Assembly: GCA_002682825.1 (NCBI GenBank)
Contig: NOKP01000006.1
Location: forward strand, 124,001 to 188,000
DNA: 64,000 nt
Direction: 5' to 3'
DNA from: Neonectria sp. B-13
Taxonomy: Eukaryota > Ascomycota > Sordariomycetes > Hypocreales > Nectriaceae
Shown here: positions 11,732 to 22,167 of the stretch, in pieces
How positions within the stretch are numbered: position 1 is the first letter of the stretch
Layout: each line of letters opens with the position of its first letter
Made by a program: the position numbers and the translations under genes
Notes under the pieces: model-generated
Told to the model about the DNA's origin: nothing
Seen by the model: the letters and a program-made list of their open reading frames with translations, nothing else
Database searches by the model: none

Positions 11732-13934
11732 TTATAAATACTTAGAAAAGTAGTTAGCTACATGCTTATAGCCTCGCTGATATTCCTTTATATTAGCTTC
11801 ATTCTTTAGATCAGCCCGCGCGCCCATCCACCCATGGAACATAGTTGAATATGTCTCAACTTCGCCAACCTTGCCAGGCCTTGAGAAGATCTCCTCACAC
11901 TGAGCCACTACCTCTGCAGGCTCACCCGGAGAGGCAAGTAGGAGATGGGGGACATTGAGCTTCTCAACATCCTTGGCATCAAGGTCACTTAATGAGTTCG
12001 TTAGTTATTGACAATGTCGTCAAAGCCAAGTTGTCTCGTTTGAAGAGTACTTACGCGGGATGTGCTGTTCCACTGACTTTGAAGTGGCGTCCTTTGCCCG
12101 TGTTGCCTTCTCCAGTGGCCAAGACGGCAATCTTACCCTAGTGATGGAGTTAGACAACGTCGGGATTCCCAAGGCGGGAGAGTCAAACTTACGCCCCAGC
12201 ACAGACCGAAAATACCAATGTGGTCCTCAACCTGAGGCCATTTGGAACCAACATCTTTACGAATCTTCAGAGTCGTCTCCAGGTGCTTGCCAAAATCACC
12301 AGGGCCAGACATGAAGGCCATGATCTGTGCCAGCTTCTCCTCTGTGTCAGGCGGCAAAACGGTCTTGTCAAGAGGCTTGCCGTTGAAGTAGTCTGGCACG
12401 AAGATCAGGGCTGAGGTTTGAGAGGCGAGACGGTCAGCGCCTTGGATTGTCTGCGAGGTTACGCCAAAGACATCGTAGATGTCAATGACGGCTTTTTCGG
12501 CATGCTCGTCACCAACGACATCTTATGGATACGTGAGCAAAATGCGGGCAATTATCTGTGGCGATTGGACAACTTACAGGTGTTGACACCAGCGATAACC
12601 TCCCATCGGCCCTTACCTTCGTATTCGGCTGACACAGGAGCAAGTTGGCAACAAGCGGGATTAGCCATGGGCCAAGAAGCTGCGCGGCGGACTGCATGTT
12701 GCCGGAGCCATTCTCTCCCATAGTCGTTCCCGTTGGGCGTCCTGACCAAGGTATGAATGTGAAATGGCAAGGGATCCTTGTTATTCAGGAACACTCCAGA
12801 ATGGTGGTCAAACTCTACCATAACAACCGAGGAGTGCACCTTATAATAGAACGCGGTCTCTCTCTCGAACGTGCCAATCCAACTGAAATGCGTTTCCCCC
12901 CAATGTGCGGCGATTTCGTCCATTTTGACAGTAAGCGCTCGCTCTGGTAGATAATTGAGACTCAGGGCTACCAATTGACGCACCAGGTCCTGCTGAGGAG
13001 ATGACAGCGTCGTGACCTTCACACCCTCGAACGGGATTACGCGATTATCCTGAAACGCCCCGCCCAAGTGTCTCTGGTCTGCTCGATGGTATCTCCAGCT
13101 AGGATATTCGGGACCACTAAGTTTTGCGTAGACTCGAACCCGGGTGCGCGTATCCCGGTCCATTGAGTGTATCAGCTTAAGGGCTGTTTGCTCTTGGTCC
13201 GTGAATAACTCTGTACCCTTATGAGGTCCCTCGTCAATCACGTTGGGTTCGGCACCCATGAAGACTGGTGTGACGGCCATCTGTGTCCCGAGTATGAAGC
13301 AATTCATATTGAAATGGTGTCCGGAGAGCTGCCAACCCCACGGCTCGGTGGTGGAGGGTGTTCCGAAAAGAGTGAAGTTATAGGATCGCTCGTTCAGCAC
13401 CTTGACCCCATTCACGGCTTCGCCCAAAAATTGATTCACCTTCATGCATCCGCTGGCTTTGTAGTAACCCGTAGGAGACAGACTTGCGCGCATGAGATCG
13501 TGGATGGCATTGACGACATCTTCCGACATCTCTTCCAGGCGGACGCCATGCCGGTAGATGTAGATCTCCGGGTTCAACCACTGTCGCCACTCTGGTGCAT
13601 CGATAGCCTTGACGAGAAAACGTTGCTCCTCAACCGTAGCTGTGGCGAGCACTGAATTTGCTGCCTCCACCATTGCAGCGACGGGCGCACCGTGGTCTTC
13701 TGTCTCATCTGCCAATCTGTACAGATCGGGGACGACATTGCCGTCAACAGTGATGCCTTTGTATGGCTGTTGGAGAAGCGTATCCCAGGACTCCTTCCAC
13801 CCGGCAATTAAAGGCTCTGCACACCGGTGCGCCGCCCATTCGTAGGCGGTTGAGTTTGCAAGTTCTACACTCCTCGGCGTGTCTGCCGGGGGAATGTAGG
13901 TTCGCCAATTTGTCGATGGGTGGGTATCCGCCAT
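11732..13934 (-). CDS. DUF3500 protein fused in frame to a dienelactone hydrolase
   Basis: Four exons: 13934-12578, 12521-12193, 12137-12055, 11987-11732 (674 aa). Residues 1 to about 413 are a DUF3500 domain, with GHHFNMNCFILG and a C-terminal TLVRTPNGNDYG. After a linker of about nine residues, Met423 starts a complete dienelactone hydrolase: ACCQLAP N-terminus, VIDIYDVFG, VPDYFNGKP, nucleophile elbow GLCWGG with Cys560, and catalytic His641 in FHGW. The usual acid residue is less clear (ASPGEPAE). No stop or splice signal separates the two halves, and introns occur only in the DLH half. DLH enzymes hydrolyse dienelactones and related esters from ring-cleavage pathways; the DUF3500 activity is unknown. 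The gene is divergent from the 14614 hydrolase. The 3' end abuts AT-rich repeats but is intact. Confidence 0.85.
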
Positions 13935-14038
13935 TGATGCAACGGATGTAGCAGGTTGGTAAGGTCGATTTCACACAATTGAGTGTGAGTAATTGTATGA
14001 AGAATGACAGGAGAATTTGTGCGTGTACCAGAGCGTTG

Positions 14039-14062
14039 TTCTTGGATGCGTTCTTGGATGCG
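14039..14062. promoter_or_regulatory. 12-bp tandem repeat in the divergent promoter
   Basis: TTCTTGGATGCG occurs twice in tandem (14039-14050, 14051-14062), about 105 bp upstream of the DUF3500-DLH start. A regulatory role is possible but inferred only from position. Confidence 0.4.
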
Positions 14063-14094
14063 CACTTAAGATGAATACCCATGATAACCATGCT

Positions 14095-14143
14095 GGACAC
14101 CGACGGAAGTGATCCGGACACCGGCGGAATTGATTCGGACACC
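14095..14143. promoter_or_regulatory. 21-bp tandem repeat with CGG triplets in the divergent promoter
   Basis: Two near-identical 21-bp units (14095-14115 and 14116-14136) start GGACACCG and contain CGGAA..TGAT. A third partial GGACACC follows. The units carry CGG and CCGG triplets, the half-sites that Zn2Cys6 regulators bind. They sit in the 679-bp space between the divergent DUF3500-DLH and CocE-type genes, so they could serve both. Confidence 0.5.
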
Positions 14144-14613
14144 CCATTTGTCAATTGACCGCCGTTGTCGCACTGTCTTTGATTTTAGGTATGGGTGGCG
14201 TGCTTCTGGGGTTCTACTTCTCTAGGTGTGACTTTATGTGCTAGCATGAGCTCGATGGATAGATTTTTGACAACTTAAGTCTGTACGCCCTGCGATTGAT
14301 TAGAGCTGCATGCCTCGATATCGAGTTCCCTGTCCTTCGGCTGTGGGTAGTAGGTCAACAACACATTGGACGTAGAATTGCTCTAGGTTCAAGCTCTTCT
14401 TTCTCGAGTCTACAGCTGCTTGGCGAACGGACTCGCGCGGGTGGGGTAATTTCCTCGGCACAGGTCTTTCGGAGCCGGAGTTACGGTGAGCTGACATCTC
14501 TCCATAGTCTGATAAAGCAAGAAGAGCAAACATTTCCCATCAGAGCGGTGGCGGTTTCTCAATCTCGTCGACAAAGCACCAGACGGTCCGCCAGCTCTCA
14601 TCCATTCCCAAAC

Positions 14614-16413
14614 ATGGCATCTCTGTTGAAGGTTGGTGACTTTGAGGTCCTGCACCTCAAATCAACACCACTCGACACGCCAGAAAAGCCGACTGGTCGG
14701 TACAATGGGTTTTCACCATCCACAGCCATCCTACCCAAGGGTCACAAATTGAACGAGGACAGTCGACCGTTTCCGGCCGACACCATCTGGGAGAGAGACA
14801 TTGCGATCGCTATGCGGGATGGCGTGACCTTGCGTGCGGATGTCTTCCGTCCCGCGAATGTGAGCGAGAAAGTGCCGGCCATCATACCATGGAGTCCGTA
14901 TGGTAAGACTGGCGCTGGCTACTTTACACTCGACAACATTCCTTACCGAGCCGGAGTCCCCAAGTCGCAGGTCTCCGGATACGAAAAGTTTGAAGGCCCA
15001 GATCCAGCTGAGTGGACCCAGCACCATTATGCCGTTGTAAATGTCGATGCTCGAGGTGCTTTCTGGTCAGAGGGCGATATTCGATATTGTGGGAGCGCAG
15101 AGGGGAGGGATGGCTATGACGCCATCGAGCATGTCGCGAAATTGCCATGGTGCAACGGGAAAGTCGCCACTATGGGGAATTCGTGGCTTGCCACTGCGCA
15201 GTGGTTCATTGCTGCCGAAAGACCGCCGTCATTGGCCTGCATCTTGCCATTGGAAGGACTCAGCGACTTTTATCGAGAAAACTTCTGTCGTGGCGGGGTG
15301 CCAAATCCTGCATTCTTCGGGCCGTACATGGCCAGAAGGCTGTTCGGGAAAAACAATACCGAGGATGTGGGCGCCATGCTAAAGAAATATCCCCTCATGA
15401 ATGAGTACTGGGCCGACAAACGGGCCAAGATACAAAACATTCAGGTACCAGCGTACATCCTTGCAAGCATGTCTACGGGCTTGCATACTGCTGGATCGCT
15501 GAGAGGTTTTGAAGAAATCCCGCACGAAAAGAAGTGGCTTCGACTCCATCCTACGCAAGAGTGGCATGACCTGTACAAGCCCGAATGCAATGCAGACTTC
15601 AAAAGATTTCTCGACTTCTACACAAAAGGTGTTCAGAATGATTGGGAAACAACACCCAAAGCCAGGATTTCAGTGTTGAGATATAATGAAGCACCAATTT
15701 ACAACATCCCGTTCTCGACTTGGCCGATTCCGGAAACTGAGTGGCGGTATTTCTACCTGGGCGATGGTGGCGAGCTGACGGAAAAGAACCCGAGCGCCGG
15801 CGAGGTATCTTACCAATCTGACGTCGGAGCCCGGCAGATGAACAACGATCCGGAAGAGGCGGTCTTCACGTATACGTTCCCAGAGAGATGCACTCTTATT
15901 GGCCCGGCCAAAGCGGTTCTCTACCTGTCATGCACCGAATTCAATGACATGGATGTGTTTGTGCAGATCAGAAAGGCTGACAAGGACGGTAACATTTTGG
16001 TAAATTCAAACATCCCGTTGGAAGACCTTGGCAAGTCTTCGATCGATGAAATCCCAGACATCAATGTGATGAAATATTTAGGACCGACAGGAATGCTACG
16101 GGCGAGCCATCGGAATATCGATCCCATCTTGTCAAAGCCTCACTGGCCAGCCCATGACCACACCAAAGAGGTGAAGATAGCACCTGGCGACATCGTTAAG
16201 CTTGAAATCGGGGTTTGGCCTGCTTCGATGCAATGGGACGCAGGAGAAAAATTGATAGTCAAGGTTGCGGGCCATCCGATGAGTTTGGCCGAATTTCCAA
16301 GCTTGCGAGGAACTTTTACGACAGCCAACCAGGGAAGGCATGTGTTGCACTTGGGAGGGGACCACAATAGTCATGTCGAGATTCCAGTAGTCGCTCTCCA
16401 GTTGGGGCGTTAG
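14614..16413 (+). CDS. CocE/X-Pro dipeptidyl-peptidase-type (S15) hydrolase
   Basis: Single exon of 599 aa from the ATG at 14614; the frame is open for 106 more codons upstream, but the earlier part looks non-coding. An alpha/beta-hydrolase domain opens with DGVTLRADVFRP and AIIPWSPYGK, then VVNVDARG, and the nucleophile elbow MGNSWLA with Ser190. A LRLHPTQEWHDLY segment follows, then a C-terminal jelly-roll (PepX_C type) with YLSCTEFNDMDVFVQIRK. The family hydrolyses esters or amides such as cocaine or X-Pro peptides; substrates cannot be told from sequence. No signal peptide is evident, so it is probably intracellular. It is divergent from the DUF3500-DLH gene, suggesting co-regulation and ester or amide hydrolysis in the same pathway. 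Confidence 0.85.
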   Translation: MASLLKVGDFEVLHLKSTPLDTPEKPTGRYNGFSPSTAILPKGHKLNEDSRPFPADTIWERDIAIAMRDGVTLRADVFRPANVSEKVPAIIPWSPYGKTGAGYFTLDNIPYRAGVPKSQVSGYEKFEGPDPAEWTQHHYAVVNVDARGAFWSEGDIRYCGSAEGRDGYDAIEHVAKLPWCNGKVATMGNSWLATAQWFIAAERPPSLACILPLEGLSDFYRENFCRGGVPNPAFFGPYMARRLFGKNNTEDVGAMLKKYPLMNEYWADKRAKIQNIQVPAYILASMSTGLHTAGSLRGFEEIPHEKKWLRLHPTQEWHDLYKPECNADFKRFLDFYTKGVQNDWETTPKARISVLRYNEAPIYNIPFSTWPIPETEWRYFYLGDGGELTEKNPSAGEVSYQSDVGARQMNNDPEEAVFTYTFPERCTLIGPAKAVLYLSCTEFNDMDVFVQIRKADKDGNILVNSNIPLEDLGKSSIDEIPDINVMKYLGPTGMLRASHRNIDPILSKPHWPAHDHTKEVKIAPGDIVKLEIGVWPASMQWDAGEKLIVKVAGHPMSLAEFPSLRGTFTTANQGRHVLHLGGDHNSHVEIPVVALQLGR

Positions 16414-16942
16414 GCCAAGCGAGGCAGTCGTTACTCGTTCTTGTCATCAGCCACCAGTGGCAATTTCTGCCGGTCAAAACAAGGGAGGCTTCTGAATCCT
16501 AGCAGTTGGGAGTTGTCAGAGATGATCTTACGCCGACATCTTCCTAGCATAAAAGTGCTGCATCGGCTATTCTATCTATGTCAAGAATGGTTCATTCTCC
16601 GGACCCTGGGTGTTAGCTAGCACGAAACAATCAAAACATAGCCCAACATTCTGATATGGCAAAGCAAAATTTCCAACCGCTGTGAGCCGTCCATGAACCC
16701 TACAAATCAAAATAAACCTCCCATTGATTGTGTGGGGTTCGATCCTCCTTCGGGAAGACACCTCGATCGGCATCATTCCTGGAGAAATTTCAGAATTAAG
16801 TAGCATGTGTGCTCGGGAGGGCTAGCGGGGCGAACGATTTGAGGCTTGTGGGCAGCGCGTCTATTGGTTTTGCCACGTCTGTGAATCTTTAAATTGAAAT
16901 TCGGACGAGTTATGCTCCTTCGCATGGAGTGCTCGCACGCTA

Positions 16943-16979
16943 TTGCTGTGTGCTGTGTGCTGTGTGCTGTGTGCTCTGT
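16943..16979 (+). repeat. Heptanucleotide tandem repeat (CTGTGTG)n
   Basis: About five copies of CTGTGTG (GCTGTGTGCTGTGTGCTGTG), the last one altered to CTCTGTG. A simple-sequence tract between two genes. Confidence 0.85.
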
Positions 16980-17125
16980 GATAGTCGTCTGAAACCAAGC
17001 CGTGGTTACGCATTGCACGGGCCATTCTTCGGACTCTCCCCATCCTCCGAGGCCAGGGGTATGAGGCTTTGCAGCAAGATGGAACTTGGGTGGCCACGAA
17101 ACCGGAGACCCTTCGGAGGTCGGCT

Positions 17126-17210
17126 GGGGTAGGAGGAGTTGCGGGGTAGAGGGAGTTGCGGGGTAGGAGGAGTTGCGGGGTAGAATGAGTTGCGGGGTAC
17201 AAGGACTGCC
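17126..17210 (+). repeat. 17-bp minisatellite, five units
   Basis: Units GGGGTAGGAGGAGTTGC, GGGGTAGAGGGAGTTGC, GGGGTAGGAGGAGTTGC and GGGGTAGAATGAGTTGC are followed by a diverged fifth (GGGGTACAAGGACTGCC). The array lies 135-219 bp upstream of the P450 at 17345, so copy-number change could alter its promoter. Confidence 0.9.
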
Positions 17211-17344
17211 GAGCGTCTTGTATTTTGAGGTGCTCAAAACCTCATGAGTCGTTCACACCAACCTTCCTCAATTTCTAAACCGACTTGCTAGCCTTGAGTC
17301 GTCCACGAATCGCGCAATCATTGTTCACAGGCTGATTTTCAAAA

Positions 17345-19013
17345 ATGCTGGCATTCGCTCTACCTTCGCACCAGGTTCTATCATGGCTACCAGTAGCTCT
17401 AATCGCACTTTATGCGGTCGAAGTAAGCATGGACAAAAGATTCGCCTGGTGCGTCAAATATTGACAAGAGAAGATTTTGTGCAGGGCATGTTTCGGGCCA
17501 TTACGACGTGTTCCCGGGCCATGGGCCACCCTATTAAGTTCTTTGCCTCTTCGCTTCCAAGCGATAAAAGCCCGAAAAGTTTTCTGGGTTCACGAACTGC
17601 ATCAAAAGTATGGACCGGTGGTTCGAATCTCCCCCAGTGAGATAGATGTCGCGGATATTGAGGCATTCGGTGAGATCCATAGGATCGGAAGCCCCTTCCT
17701 CAAGAGTCCTTGGTATGTCACGTTTCGAGGCGAAGTCAACTGTTTTACGTCCTCCGATCCGAAAATACACGGACGCAAGAGGAAGACTTTGGCTCGACCG
17801 TTCAGCAAAACCTCACTCCGCGGGAATTGGGAGGCAATGGTTATCAATCTTGCCAAGCAAACAGTGGCCAAGATGAAGGAAGAAGCTACACAAGGGACAA
17901 CAGACCTCTTAAAGTGGTGGACCTTTTTCGCCACTGATGTGACTGGGGAGGTCGCCTTTGGTGAGGCTTTTGGCTTGGTGGAAAGTGGACAGGTAAGAGG
18001 TCCAGAATTTATTACCCCTGAAGATATTTCCACACGGTTGAAGCCGAGTTTCCGAGAGTTTGTCACTAACGTGGGTTAAACAAAAAAACAGAAGCCGAAG
18101 TTCATTTTGGATTTAGAAAGTGTAAACCAAGCACGAGCGCTGAGAGCTGAAGTTGCACCCCTCTACAACGTGGTAAAGGCATGTACCTTTGGTTACTTTG
18201 ATCCTCTCGGTAAGGCAGATCGAAACATTGAGCGTATGAGCTTTGACATCATGCGGAATGCGAGGCTTAGGCACCTTCCCAAGGCCAATATTATCTCGGG
18301 CGTCTTGAACGAAACCGATCCAGAAGATCGCTTCAGCGAAAGAGAGGCTGTACTCGAGGCCATTATGCTGGTAGTGGCAGGCTCTGGGACAACCGCCATA
18401 ACACTAACCTATCTATGTTGGGCAGTAATGTTTCACCCTGTCTACCAGAAACGCCTCGAGGAGGAGCTGGCTTCCATCGGCCAGGACTTTGGGGATGCCC
18501 AACTGGAAGCTCTTCCATTCCTGAACGCGGTAGTTCGGGAGACTCTGCGACTGTACGGAGCTGCTCCTGGTGGTCTACCGCGTACATCTCCCAAGGGCGG
18601 CTGCCGTCTCGCTGGATTTTACATTCCAGAAGGGCTAACAATCAACACTCAAGCCTTCAGTCTCCATCGAGACCCACTCTCTTACAACGATCCCTTCGAG
18701 TATGTCAACAGCTTGTCTTTCTCAAGAGCAAGAGATTACTGCTAACATGGCTATTCTTCACAGATTCAGACCAGAACGACATCTAGATGGGAAGATGGAT
18801 AGCAATGCGGTTTTCGCGCCTTTTGGATCTGGCAGCCGCACATGTCTTGGGGTCCATCTTGCGTATATGGAACTTCGTCTTGCAGCTGCAACTTTTTTTC
18901 GCGAATGTGCAGGCGTCAAATTGGCGGATGTCACGACTCCAGAGTCAATGGAGATTGTCCAGTACTTCTTGATCGCCCCGAAAGCGCAACGATGCCTGGT
19001 CGCTCTGGAATAG
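17345..19013 (+). CDS. Cytochrome P450 monooxygenase (no. 1)
   Basis: Four exons: 17345-17422, 17471-17992, 18092-18699, 18764-19013 (485 aa). The first exon encodes a hydrophobic ER anchor (VLSWLPVALIALYAVE). It is followed by the proline-rich hinge LRRVPGPW, the I-helix AGSGTTA, the K-helix ExxR (E350-R353, ETLR), FRPERH, and the heme-binding loop FGSGSRTCLG with Cys430 as thiolate ligand. Length and motifs are complete, so it should be a functional microsomal P450 needing a CPR partner. The family number cannot be assigned from motifs; it resembles secondary-metabolism and detoxification P450s. Exon 2 could in principle start elsewhere, but only the acceptor at 17469-17470 keeps the frame. 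Confidence 0.87.
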
Positions 19014-19813
19014 GTACTTTGATTTGGAGGCCTCTCGCTACTGCATACTATTCGCCCAGCGTCGAAGATCGTCTCACAACCACGTCTAAACGGCGGGGAG
19101 AATCGGGTCCGGTTCTTCCGTTCAAGACAGCATTCGGTCCTCGTCAGACGGACAGTTGTATAAAGGACTTACGGGTGGCAAGGACATCCAGGGTTGGTCT
19201 GTGGAGAGTAACATGGCATAGACTAATGGGGTTAGTTGTTTCGTCGAAACTGCTGTCATTGACTTGTTGCTGTAGATAGCGAAAAGCAATCAAACCCTAC
19301 ATAGAATTACCTCAAGTTAAGGCACCAAATGAGCAAGAATATTGTAATTTGGACCAGATTTGGCCCAGGTTTGTTTATATGTTGTCACAGAGCAACGCCC
19401 ACACGCACTTCCCGACTCTTCGAACTTGGCCAAGTGCGTGTCTAACCATCCGCGGACTCAACCACAATTTGGTTGCATGCCTCCACACTGCTACAACTCT
19501 ATCAAATCACACCATGTACCTTTTCCTAGGTCCATGATACGCAAGGAAGGGGCTTAGGCCGAGGTATGATGTCATAGCATCATAGTCAAAGTCGCCGCGA
19601 AGTTCAAGATGGACGAGTATTGTTGTGAATACTGATTGCGACGCAGCCTGAGTGAGTCATGACTAATGCTGCTCGTCGTTGTGAAAATACATGATTACAT
19701 TAGGAGAGTTTCCCAACCCTTCACCTCATTCCGCCAATGATCCAACCGCTTCAAATCCTCCCCTCCCCCGATTGTGTTGTACTTTTGACCTGTTTCGCAC
19801 CCTCCCCTATGCA
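19014..19813. other. Intergenic, no gene seen
   Basis: Downstream flank of the P450. Short open frames on the plus strand (19349-19557) lack any recognisable features. Nothing supported. Confidence 0.5.
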
Positions 19814-20111
19814 TCAGTCCTCTAGAAGTCCCTGCTCAAACAAAGGCTCATATACATCGCCTACAGCTTGCTGGAAAAGTAGATTTGTTTTTTTCAGCTG
19901 ACTTTCCACCTGCGCCTCTGGGAAACTGCAGAGCGGAAATTTCAATTCTTGCCGCAGGTCTTCTTGGTCAATGGCGCCACTTTCATACTGCGTCTATCGG
20001 AATGAGTCTGTGCCACGGTAAAGAATGATTAAACGGCCATACTTGGGTACAACGCTCGACTGCAATGGTGGAGTAACTGGTTTTGGGATCAATGGCGTGC
20101 AAAGGCTTCAT
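19814..20111 (-). CDS. Possible small spliced protein of 80 aa, unknown
   Basis: Two exons (20111-20043, 19987-19814) joined by a 55-nt intron with GTATGG donor and CAG acceptor give 80 aa in one frame. The second exon reads as a charged, amphipathic helical protein (EDLRQELKFPLCSF, then QQAVGDVYEPLFEQ). I recognise no family. It could be a genuine small gene, divergent from P450 no. 2 across about 450 bp, or the C-terminal remnant of a larger gene. Upstream in-frame Met codons exist at up to 20189. Confidence 0.3.
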
Positions 20112-20560
20112 GTCGGAGCACGTTGGGTTGAAGGAGCGAAACAAGATAAAATAGTAAATGTGGTAGTTATGCAGAGAAATATTCGTCAAGGTGTTCGCCG
20201 TATATATGCAAGACCTCTCAAGTTAGAGAGCGTACTGTCAAACGACCACCACAAAGCCAGTAAGTTGCTTTGGGAAGACGCTTTTGCCTGGATTAACGAG
20301 GTTGCCGCTTGGGGGTGGAGATCCTTGAGCCGGGGCCCGGTCGAGGTGGCGTTCGTGGGGTATTCCGACCGGCCCGCTCTTGCTGTTTCGGAACTGCCCC
20401 AGAAGTTGCGAGGCCGAGCTTCAGCCGCGTTTGCCGGCGATCCACCCGAGCGACCGAGTGATTGACTTTGATTAGCAGTGATGGAAGTTCATAAACATCT
20501 GCACCTCAACAGCTTTGACGGTTGACAACCACGACCCAAAAGCCAGCGGCGACATCAAAC

Positions 20561-22167
20561 ATGCACATTCCGTCTCCATCCGAACTGCAGCTCAAGCCCT
20601 TTGTGCTGATACAAGGCACCTTGTTGCTGCTCATCTTGTACCTGCTCCACAAGGTGCGTCGCTGATGTTCTTGGTCGATGACTGGCTAATTTCTGACGGA
20701 TCCCAGGTCTTATACGCTTATCTGTTCTCACCGGTTCGGCATGTCCCCGGACCATTCTGGTCGAGAGTTACACCTTTCCCGCTGTTGGCGGCAACTTTGA
20801 AGGCTAGACGAGCCGCTTACGCCCATAAACTCGTTCAAAAGTACGGCCCCATCGTCGTCATCGCACCAGATCAAGTGCACACTACCGACGATGTGGCTAT
20901 GAAGACAATTTACGATCGAAGCTCATTGAAAACCTCATTTTACCATGGCATGGGCTCCTACAAAGGGGTGAGACAGATTCTGGGCACCATCGATCATGCT
21001 AGTGCATCATCAGCACGCAGCAACCTCGTACGGTGCTTCCAGAGCAAGAACCTAGCCAGCCTTGCAGATGTGATGGAGTCTCACATTGCCACCTTCATTA
21101 GCATGCTGCAAGACAAGGCGAAGCAACCTGATCCAACAATCGAGGGCGTTCTCTGGTTCAGACTGCTTACGCTGGACACTGTCACTGATGTACTTTGGGG
21201 AGAAGAACATGACCTCCTGGCGCACGTCGACGATGTCCGGTCGGACTTCTTGCGAAAGTTTCATCACTTCAGCCAATTCATGGCTCTGAAAGGGTTCATC
21301 CCTTTTTTTGAAACCTGGACTCGCTTATTTGGCACCAAGAAATACAAAGAAATGCGTGGTGATTGTTATGATCTCGACACCTTTGCTCGCAGAGCTCTGG
21401 AGAAATGGCTTGCTGGAGAGACGAAAAGCCACGAGCGAGATGTCTTGTCCATGCTGATGGCCATGAATTCGGACAACAAAAACTCTCAAAAAACGCCGTT
21501 AGAGCACATCCCAGCCTACATGGTTGAGATGATGGCAGCAGGATCGTCGACTACATCAAACACCGCTGCCATAGCTTGCTGGGTGCTCGCCCGCCACCAA
21601 GATGTACAGCACAAACTGCGTCGTGAGCTGTTCGAAATCTTCCCGGACCATGACCAGGTAGACATGAAGCAGTGTCTCAACCTGAAGTACCTCGATGCAG
21701 TCATATTTGAGGTTATGAGGCTTTGGCCTATAGTACCGGGACCTCTGGAGCGTCACATCGGACAGTCGATCACCGTCGGCGGCGTCACTGTTCCACCAGG
21801 GACAGTCGCTTCCACTGCAGCCTTCGATCAAGGCCGACGTGAAGACGTATTCCCCAACGCCGATATATTTTTTCCTGACCGCTGGTTGAATGCAAATGAA
21901 GCTATGAAGAGAAATTGGATCCCCTTCGGTCATGGCTCTCGCAGTTGCCCTGGCCAAAACCTTGGCCTGACAGAGCTGAAATACTTCCTCGCCGCAATCT
22001 TCCGTCAGTTTAAGTCAGTTGTACCCGAAAACAGAGACAAAGATGTGCTTGAAATGCGAGACGTCTTCACAGCAAGCGTGTCAATAAGGAATGGGATTAC
22101 TGGCAAGGCAGAAAACCGGTGCTTGTTGCAATTTACACCCCAGCCAGAAAGCATCGATGAGGTGTAA
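20561..22167 (+). CDS. Cytochrome P450 monooxygenase (no. 2)
   Basis: Two exons: 20561-20653 and 20707-22167 (517 aa). The 53-nt intron removes an apparent in-frame segment, and the spliced N-terminus is a clean membrane anchor (VLIQGTLLLLILYLLHKVLY). Motifs: FSPVRHVPGPFW hinge, I-helix AAGSSTTSN, ExxR at E366-R369 (EVMR), PERF equivalent FPDRWL, and heme loop FGHGSRSCPGQ with Cys445. It differs clearly from the P450 at 17345, so the pair is not a recent duplication. An ER-bound oxygenase acting on an unknown hydrophobic substrate. Confidence 0.88.

Larger units (their letters stand above)
16414..17344. other. Intergenic region with simple repeats
   Basis: No gene is supported. It holds a heptanucleotide run (CTGTGTG type, about 16943-16979) and a 17-bp minisatellite. 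Minus-strand open frames over 16773-17237 are made of these repeats and are not genes. Confidence 0.6.

Noticed and set aside
13221..13655. 144-codon plus-strand frame within the DUF3500-DLH gene
   Set aside because: Antisense shadow of a strongly supported coding exon.
14296..14613. N-terminal extension of the S15-type hydrolase
   Set aside because: The frame is open, but the peptide is Ser/Arg-rich without similarity to the family; the ATG at 14614 gives the normal family N-terminus.
16773..17237. 154-codon minus-strand frame
   Set aside because: Largely generated by the heptamer and 17-bp tandem repeats (THS and PATP-type repeats).
17423..17484. Alternative intron 1 acceptor (TTTTGTGCAG) in P450 no. 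1
   Set aside because: It has a stronger pyrimidine tract but breaks the reading frame; the acceptor ending at 17470 keeps it.
20025..20465. 146-codon plus-strand open frame upstream of P450 no. 2
   Set aside because: Low-complexity, promoter-like GC-rich sequence without a family; it overlaps the small minus-strand spliced frame, which looks more protein-like.
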